Under the pieces are notes generated by a model. It was given only the letters and a program-made list of their open reading frames with translations. It made no database searches and had not been told where the DNA came from. A stretch of 34,786 bases of DNA from NCBI GenBank assembly GCA_964530215.1, contig CAZHAJ010000004.1:1-34786 (forward strand). Direction: 5' to 3'. Below, piece after piece: positions 29,820 to 34,786 of the stretch (positions within the stretch are counted from its first letter, which is position 1; each line of letters begins with the position of its first letter). Origin of the DNA: JAAXTT01 sp964530215. GTDB lineage: Bacteria > Bacillota > Desulfotomaculia > Desulfotomaculales > Desulfocucumaceae. The position numbers and the translations under genes are program-made.

Positions 29820-31379
29820 ATGAGTCTGAAACAGCAAGCAAGTGGTGGGGCTGAAGTAAATGAACGTATGGCTGCCTTGGTTTCCAATGCCAGTGCCATT
29901 AGGGCAATTGCTTCTGCCGTGGAAGGGACTCTAGGTCCTAAGGGATTGGATACTATGCTGGTTGATAAGTTTGGGGAAGTGGTGATCACCAATGACGGAG
30001 TCACTATTCTTACAATGATGGAGGCAAATCACCCCGCCGCAAGAATGTTGATTAATATCGCTAAGTCTCAACAGGAAGAAATAGGAGACGGAACCACCAC
30101 CGCCACTGTATTAGCCGGATCTTTGGTGGGCAGCGGAGTTGAACAGGTTTCCAGAGGCGTACCGGTAGCCCGGGTCATAGAAGGGCTAAAGGCCGGCATT
30201 GCAGTGGGTGTGGAAGCTATGAATAAAAGGGCGAAAGCAGTGCTTGACTTGAAAGATCCCATTGTTAAGCAGGTGGCTTTGGTAGCCGGTAGGGGACATG
30301 GTGACATAGCTGACTTGGTGGTAGGAGCGGCAGAGATGGTTGGAATTGAAAAATTACTTGATAAGTCATTTAAGCTTTCTGATACCATAGTAGCGGAAGA
30401 AGGAGCAGAAAACGAGGTTTTTAAAGGGGTCATTATAGGCAAGGAGCGGATGAACCGCCAGATGCCGATAGAATTGAGCAATGCTCAGGTTTTAATAGTT
30501 GATGACGCCTTGGAGCCGGAAGAACTGGAAGATGAAGCTCTTTCCACCGAAGCAGGCTTTTCTCGCTACATTGAACTGCAAAATGAATTTAGGACCAATA
30601 TATATAAGATAGTAGAAATGGGTGTGAGCTTGGTTTTGGTGGATCGTGGAGTTAGTGATATTGCTGAGGAAATACTAAGTGATGCCGGAATAATGGTAAT
30701 ACAACGGGTATTATCCAAGGATCTGCGAAATGCTGCGGAGCATACCGGAGCCAGGATGATAAAAAGAAATGGTTTAAAAAAAGATTGTGAACAATTAAAG
30801 CAATTTTTAGGAAAAGCCGGACGAGTATTTAACGATGAGAAGCTGGAACAAGTATGGATTCAAAACGGAACCGGCAAGTCAATGGCCACGGTATTGGTGG
30901 GAGCTGCTACCTCAGAAGTAGTTGGTGAGAGAGAGCGTATAGCTAAGGATGCTGCAGCTGCGATACAGGCAGCAGTAAAAAACGGTGTGGTTCCCGGCGG
31001 GGGTTCAGTGGAACTGGCCGCTGCCGTTGAAGTGGAAAAGACCCGTTCCGGTATGAAGGGTATGTCTGTATATGGAGTTGATTGTGTGGTGGAGGCTCTA
31101 AAAAGACCAATGGCACAAATTGTTGCTAATGCAGGCTTTAATCCTTTGGAAAAATTGGGAGATGTCATATCTGCTCAGTCAGAAAGAGAAATGGATTCAT
31201 TAGCAGTGGATTGCGATACCGGGGAGATTGTTGATATGTTTAAGATTGGTGTGGTGGATCCGGTACAGGTAAAAACTTACGCGCTTAAAGCAGCCGGAGA
31301 GGTTGCTGAAGCCATATTAAGAATAGATACCATTATAAAAAAACGTGAAGAAGCCGGGAGCAGAGAAATAGAAGTCTAG
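29820..31379 (+). CDS. Group III (archaeal-like) chaperonin
   Basis: 519 residues from ATG at 29820; ATG at 29805 is also in frame but overlaps hrcA and its SD is too close. Cpn60 fold with nucleotide motifs 'GTLGPKGLDTML' (37-48), 'ITNDGVTIL' (56-64), 'GDGTTTATVLAG' (89-100), 'GVVPGGGSVELA' and 'VDPVQVKTYALKAAGEVAEA'. The apical part ('GVIIGKERMNRQMPIEL', 'LIVDDALEPEELEDEALS') is of the thermosome kind with a built-in lid, not GroEL, and no groES is near. Such group III chaperonins were described from Carboxydothermus and a few other Firmicutes in exactly this hrcA-grpE-dnaK setting. No second subunit gene follows, so a homomeric ring is likely. Heat induction through CIRCE is inferred. Confidence 0.93.
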   Translation: MSLKQQASGGAEVNERMAALVSNASAIRAIASAVEGTLGPKGLDTMLVDKFGEVVITNDGVTILTMMEANHPAARMLINIAKSQQEEIGDGTTTATVLAGSLVGSGVEQVSRGVPVARVIEGLKAGIAVGVEAMNKRAKAVLDLKDPIVKQVALVAGRGHGDIADLVVGAAEMVGIEKLLDKSFKLSDTIVAEEGAENEVFKGVIIGKERMNRQMPIELSNAQVLIVDDALEPEELEDEALSTEAGFSRYIELQNEFRTNIYKIVEMGVSLVLVDRGVSDIAEEILSDAGIMVIQRVLSKDLRNAAEHTGARMIKRNGLKKDCEQLKQFLGKAGRVFNDEKLEQVWIQNGTGKSMATVLVGAATSEVVGERERIAKDAAAAIQAAVKNGVVPGGGSVELAAAVEVEKTRSGMKGMSVYGVDCVVEALKRPMAQIVANAGFNPLEKLGDVISAQSEREMDSLAVDCDTGEIVDMFKIGVVDPVQVKTYALKAAGEVAEAILRIDTIIKKREEAGSREIEV

Positions 31380-31412
31380 GACTATGAAAAGAACGGGGTG
31401 ACCTTTTATAAA

Positions 31413-32051
31413 ATGAGTAATAAAAAAGACTGCAATACCCATGAGGTTTTAGAAAGTAACGAAAAATTAGAGGAAGATTTTGAGCAAGAGGTATCATGTG
31501 AGGATCAGGAAAAAGATTCAGAAACCAGTATAGAAAATGATAAAGGGATAGATTCTGAAAATGCCACCAAAGAGGAGGGCAATGTTAAAAGTGAGCTTTC
31601 TAAGATGGAAGAACTGCTTGCTAAAGAAAGAGCCAAATCGGAAGAATACTGTAATCAGATGTTAAGACTGCAAGCGGATTTTGAAAATTATCGCAAGAGG
31701 GTAAACAGGGAAAGGGAAGATCTTTTGAAATACAGAGGTGAGCAGATAATTATTGAGCTGCTGCCGGTACTTGACAGTTTTGACATAGCTCTTAATACCC
31801 AAAGTGATGACAGTGATAAACTTCTTGAAGGTATTCAGATGATATCCAAGCAACTACACGAAGTTTTAGCAAGAGAAGGTGTCGAAATTATTGCAACGCT
31901 GGGAGAAACTTTTGATCCGGAGATCCACGAGGCAGTTATGAAGGAAGAAAGTGAAGAACACCCTGAAAACACTGTGATGATGGAGCTTAGGCGCGGGTAT
32001 ACTTACAAGGGAAAAGTTATCAGAGCTGCAATGGTAAAAGTAGCGGGTTAA
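31413..32051 (+). CDS. grpE: Nucleotide exchange factor GrpE
   Basis: 212 residues from ATG at 31413; a GTG at 31398 is possible but lies in the SD-like GGGGTGA. The first 65 residues are acidic and disordered ('KDSETSIENDKGIDSE'), then a long coiled coil ('KMEELLAKERAKSEEYCNQMLRLQADFENYRKR', given in part as 'LQADFENYRKR'), and a beta domain ending 'MELRRGYTYKGKVIRAAMVKV'. Releases ADP from DnaK. Confidence 0.96.
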   Translation: MSNKKDCNTHEVLESNEKLEEDFEQEVSCEDQEKDSETSIENDKGIDSENATKEEGNVKSELSKMEELLAKERAKSEEYCNQMLRLQADFENYRKRVNREREDLLKYRGEQIIIELLPVLDSFDIALNTQSDDSDKLLEGIQMISKQLHEVLAREGVEIIATLGETFDPEIHEAVMKEESEEHPENTVMMELRRGYTYKGKVIRAAMVKVAG

Positions 32052-32092
32052 ATTTTGAAATTTAAAATATATATTAATGGGAGGTCTTAAAG

Positions 32093-33931
32093 ATGAGTAA
32101 AGTAATTGGAATAGACTTAGGAACTACCAACTCCTGTGTTGCGGTTATGGAGGGTGGAGAAGCTGTAGTTATACCCAATGCAGAGGGTGCAAGAACAACC
32201 CCTTCTGTGGTGGGTTTTTCGAAAACTGACGGTGAGCGACTTGTGGGACAAGTGGCAAAAAGGCAAGCGGTAAGCAACCATGAGCGCACAGTGTCCTCCA
32301 TTAAAAGGCATATGGGGGTTGATTATAAGGTTAAGATTGATGATAAAGAATATCTGCCGGAAGAAATTTCCGCTATACTACTGCAAAAATTGAAAAGTGA
32401 TGCCGAGGATTATCTTGGGCAAAAAGTAGATAAAGCGGTTATAACTGTCCCTGCATATTTTACGGACGCCCAGCGTCAAGCTACAAAGGATGCAGGGAAG
32501 ATTGCCGGACTTGATGTGTTAAGAATTATTAATGAACCCACCGCAGCAGCATTGGCTTATGGCTTAGATAAAGGGGAAGACCAAACTGTCTTGGTATTTG
32601 ACCTTGGAGGAGGAACCTTCGACGTTTCCATTATGGAGTTAGGCGACGGTGTGTTCGAGGTGAGAGCAACCAGCGGAAATAACAGGCTGGGTGGGGATGA
32701 TTTTGATCAAAGGGTAATTGACTGGATGGTGGCTGAGTTTAAGAAAGATAACGGCATTAATCTTGCCAATGATAGCATGGCAATGCAGCGTCTCAGAGAA
32801 GCCGCTGAGAAGGGAAAAATTGAGCTTAGCGGAGTAACCAGTACCAGTATAAACCTGCCATTCATCACTGCAGATGCCAATGGTCCTAAGCATTTAGAGA
32901 TGACACTTACCAGAGCCAAATTTGATGAGCTCACCGCTGATTTGGTGGAAAAAACCATGGGTCCCACCAGGCAGGCATTGGCCGATTCCGGGCTGGAAGC
33001 TAAGGATATTAATAAAGTGCTTATGGTGGGAGGTTCCACTCGAATTCCCGCAGTTCAGGAGGCCATAAGAAAGTTTTTGGGAAAAGAGCCTCACAAAGGT
33101 ATTAATCCTGATGAGTGCGTTGCTCTGGGAGCAGCTATACAAGGAGGAGTTTTGGCTGGAGAGGTTAAGGATGTGTTGCTACTGGATGTAACACCTTTAT
33201 CTCTGGGGATTGAAACTTTGGGTGGTGTGTTTACTAAACTGATTGAAAGGAACACCACTATTCCCAGCTCCAAGAGTCAGATATTCTCAACTGCGGCAGA
33301 CGGGCAGACAACTGTTGAAATTCATGTGCTTCAAGGGGAAAGATCGATGGCAGCTGACAACAAAACCTTGGGCCGTTTTACCTTAAGCGGCATACCACCG
33401 GCTCCCAGAGGTGTGCCTCAAATTGAGGTTAAGTTTGATATTGATGTAAATGGTATTGCCCATGTTTCAGCTAAAGACATGGCTTCCGGTGCCGAACAAA
33501 GCATCACCATTACCGGTGGTGGGGGATTGACTGACGAAGATGTGGAAAAAATGGTGAGGGAAGCCGAATCCCAGGCAGAGGCAGATCAAAAACGCAAAGA
33601 AGAAGTGGAGTTGCGCAACCAAGCCGACAGTGTGATTTACCAGGCGGAAAAGACAATCAAAGATCTTGGAGACAATGCCGATCAGTCTAAGGTTGATCTG
33701 GTTAAAGGTGCGGTTGAAGAGCTTAAAGAGGCAGTTAAAGGTAATGATGTGGAAGTCATTAAGCAGAAGTTGGAAGCAGTTACCCAGCCTCTGTATGAGC
33801 TCACAACCCTTCTTTATCAGCAACAGCAGCAGGCTGCCCAGCAAGGTGATAAGAGCCAAGCTGGAGAAACAGAACAGTCTAGTGATGATAATGTGGTAGA
33901 TGCCGATTATGAGGTTGAAGAAGATAAGTAA
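32093..33931 (+). CDS. dnaK: Chaperone protein DnaK (Hsp70)
   Basis: 612 residues, SD GGGAGG. ATPase domain signatures 'IGIDLGTTNSCVAV' near 5-18, 'VFDLGGGTFDVSIM' near 170-183, 'VLMVGGSTRIPAVQEAI' near 308-324. Linker 'DVLLLDVTPLSLGIETLGG', then peptide-binding domain and acidic, Gln-rich tail ('QQQQQAAQQGDKSQAGE', ending 'DADYEVEEDK'). Substrate-folding ATPase working with GrpE and DnaJ. Followed by a strong two-way terminator. Confidence 0.98.
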   Translation: MSKVIGIDLGTTNSCVAVMEGGEAVVIPNAEGARTTPSVVGFSKTDGERLVGQVAKRQAVSNHERTVSSIKRHMGVDYKVKIDDKEYLPEEISAILLQKLKSDAEDYLGQKVDKAVITVPAYFTDAQRQATKDAGKIAGLDVLRIINEPTAAALAYGLDKGEDQTVLVFDLGGGTFDVSIMELGDGVFEVRATSGNNRLGGDDFDQRVIDWMVAEFKKDNGINLANDSMAMQRLREAAEKGKIELSGVTSTSINLPFITADANGPKHLEMTLTRAKFDELTADLVEKTMGPTRQALADSGLEAKDINKVLMVGGSTRIPAVQEAIRKFLGKEPHKGINPDECVALGAAIQGGVLAGEVKDVLLLDVTPLSLGIETLGGVFTKLIERNTTIPSSKSQIFSTAADGQTTVEIHVLQGERSMAADNKTLGRFTLSGIPPAPRGVPQIEVKFDIDVNGIAHVSAKDMASGAEQSITITGGGGLTDEDVEKMVREAESQAEADQKRKEEVELRNQADSVIYQAEKTIKDLGDNADQSKVDLVKGAVEELKEAVKGNDVEVIKQKLEAVTQPLYELTTLLYQQQQQAAQQGDKSQAGETEQSSDDNVVDADYEVEEDK

Positions 33932-33935
33932 TCTA

Positions 33936-33973
33936 GTATTTTTAGGCGGTCATTTATGACCGCCTAAAAATAC
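33936..33973. terminator. Bidirectional terminator between dnaK and dnaJ
   Basis: Two 18-base perfectly complementary arms (33936-33953 and 33956-33973) with only TT between them; the arm core is AGGCGGTCAT/ATGACCGCCT flanked by A/T runs that act as U-tracts in either direction. It should limit read-through from dnaK into dnaJ. Confidence 0.88.
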
Positions 33974-34004
33974 AACAAATATGAATAAACCAACGGGATA
34001 TTAA

Positions 34005-34033
34005 TTGTGTAAATATTTTTAGTATGATATGCT
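34005..34033 (+). promoter_or_regulatory. Weak candidate promoter of dnaJ
   Basis: TTGTGT (34005-34010), 17 bases, TATGCT (34028-34033). The match is modest; supported mainly by the terminator just upstream and the absence of CIRCE here. Confidence 0.3.
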
Positions 34034-34125
34034 TTTAGGTGGGTAAATTTTATTTAGAGTTTTAATAATATATTTGAGTTACTATTATTTGATTTCTGAT
34101 CATATTGTTCAGGGTGGTGAAATAG

Positions 34126-34786
34126 ATGTCTAAGCGCGATTATTATGAGATTTTGGGAGTCTCCCAGGAGGCATCCCAAGATGAAATAAAAAAAGCTTAT
34201 AGAAAATTGGCGCGCCAGTACCACCCCGATGCTAATCCGGACGATAAGGGAGCAGAGGAAAAGTTTAAAGATGTTGCAGAAGCCTATGAGGTTCTTAGCG
34301 ACCCGGAAAAAAGAGCAAATTATGACCAGTTTGGTCATGCCGGAGCCAATGGTCATGGTTTTGGCGGTTCCGGCGGGTTCGGGGGATTTGACGGCGCCGA
34401 CTTCGGTGGCTTGGGTGATATATTTGACATGTTTTTCGGGGGTGGTGGCCGCCGGAGACAAGGACCTGAAAAAGGCAGTGATCTTAGGGTTGATTTAGAG
34501 GTTAGCTTTAAGGAAGCGGCTTTTGGTATAGAAAAGGATATTAAAGTACCCAGGACAGAAGAGTGCGGAACTTGTGGCGGTTCGGGAGCTGCTCCCGGAA
34601 CAAAACCACATATATGCTCTTCGTGTAATGGTGCGGGTCAGGTACAGTTTGCACAAAATACACCCTTTGGACGCATTGTGCAGACCAAAGTTTGTGACCA
34701 GTGTCGAGGCAAAGGAAAGATTGTGGATAAACCTTGTGCTACTTGCCATGGGTCCGGTAAGGTCAGAAAAACAAAAAGTATACATG
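34126..34786 (+). CDS. dnaJ: Chaperone protein DnaJ (5' part, runs off the window)
   Basis: First 220 codons, from ATG at 34126 with SD AGGGTGGTGA; no stop before the right edge. J domain with 'HPD' ('LARQYHPDANPDDKG'), Gly/Phe-rich linker ('GGSGGFGGFDGADFGG'), then all four zinc repeats CxxCxGxG: 'CGTCGGSG', 'CSSCNGAG', 'CDQCRGKG', 'CATCHGSG'. Type I DnaJ, which delivers substrates to DnaK. Confidence 0.95.
   Translation, partial: MSKRDYYEILGVSQEASQDEIKKAYRKLARQYHPDANPDDKGAEEKFKDVAEAYEVLSDPEKRANYDQFGHAGANGHGFGGSGGFGGFDGADFGGLGDIFDMFFGGGGRRRQGPEKGSDLRVDLEVSFKEAAFGIEKDIKVPRTEECGTCGGSGAAPGTKPHICSSCNGAGQVQFAQNTPFGRIVQTKVCDQCRGKGKIVDKPCATCHGSGKVRKTKSIH

Noticed and set aside
1..34786. CRISPR array, tRNA or rRNA genes, prophage or integrase
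   Set aside because: No regularly spaced direct repeats, no tRNA or rRNA-like sequence, and no integrase or transposase frames were found. The holin-like gene at 23332 has no phage neighbours.

Overview
The window looks like a piece of the chromosome of a spore-forming anaerobic Firmicute of the Desulfotomaculum/Pelotomaculum/Carboxydothermus type (Clostridia, Peptococcaceae-like). This is inferred from strong Shine-Dalgarno sequences with frequent TTG/GTG starts, spo0F and spoIIP, a CIRCE/hrcA heat-shock operon, and above all an archaeal-like (group III) chaperonin inside that operon. No database search was possible, so all family names come from motifs recognised in the translations.

Layout. 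1-411: no gene; two related inverted repeats, a terminator for something upstream, and a promoter with a PadR-type operator. 424-2063: a PadR regulator overlapping a HAAS-SEDS (FtsW/RodA-like) membrane protein that lacks the usual catalytic Asp. 2264-3751 (minus): a small membrane protein and a tandem P-loop ATPase. 3916-17644: a large nitrogen-assimilation region containing a PAS histidine kinase, two receiver-ANTAR antitermination regulators, a glutamine-synthetase-like protein that has lost most catalytic residues, an FMN glutamate-synthase-like protein with an N-terminal Cys cluster, a normal-looking GlnA, and GltB and GltD. 17851-19164: an orphan acetolactate synthase regulatory subunit and a MazEF (EndoAI/EndoA) toxin-antitoxin pair. 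19233-21780: a C26 glutamine amidotransferase-like hydrolase, an amidohydrolase, and Spo0F with a sigma-H promoter and 0A box. 21808-23198 (minus): holA and rpsT. 23332-28556: a small holin-like membrane protein, a spoIIP frameshifted at a run of nine A, a small unknown membrane protein, lepA and hemW. 28685-end: CIRCE, hrcA, group III chaperonin, grpE, dnaK and the first 220 codons of dnaJ.

How the genes work together. The most interesting part is 3916-17644. The leaders of glnA and gltB each carry two short hairpins with six-base loops, the arrangement bound by ANTAR proteins. In both, the 3' arm of the second hairpin is also the 5' arm of an intrinsic terminator. The leader of the GS-like gene has a related hairpin overlapping its terminator. 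The sequence therefore suggests a local phosphorelay (PAS kinase to ANTAR regulators) that controls ammonia assimilation by antitermination, with a catalytically dead GS paralogue encoded in the same unit as a possible nitrogen sensor or modulator. In the heat-shock operon, HrcA/CIRCE appears to control an archaeal-like chaperonin together with GrpE-DnaK, and a strong two-way terminator separates dnaK from dnaJ.
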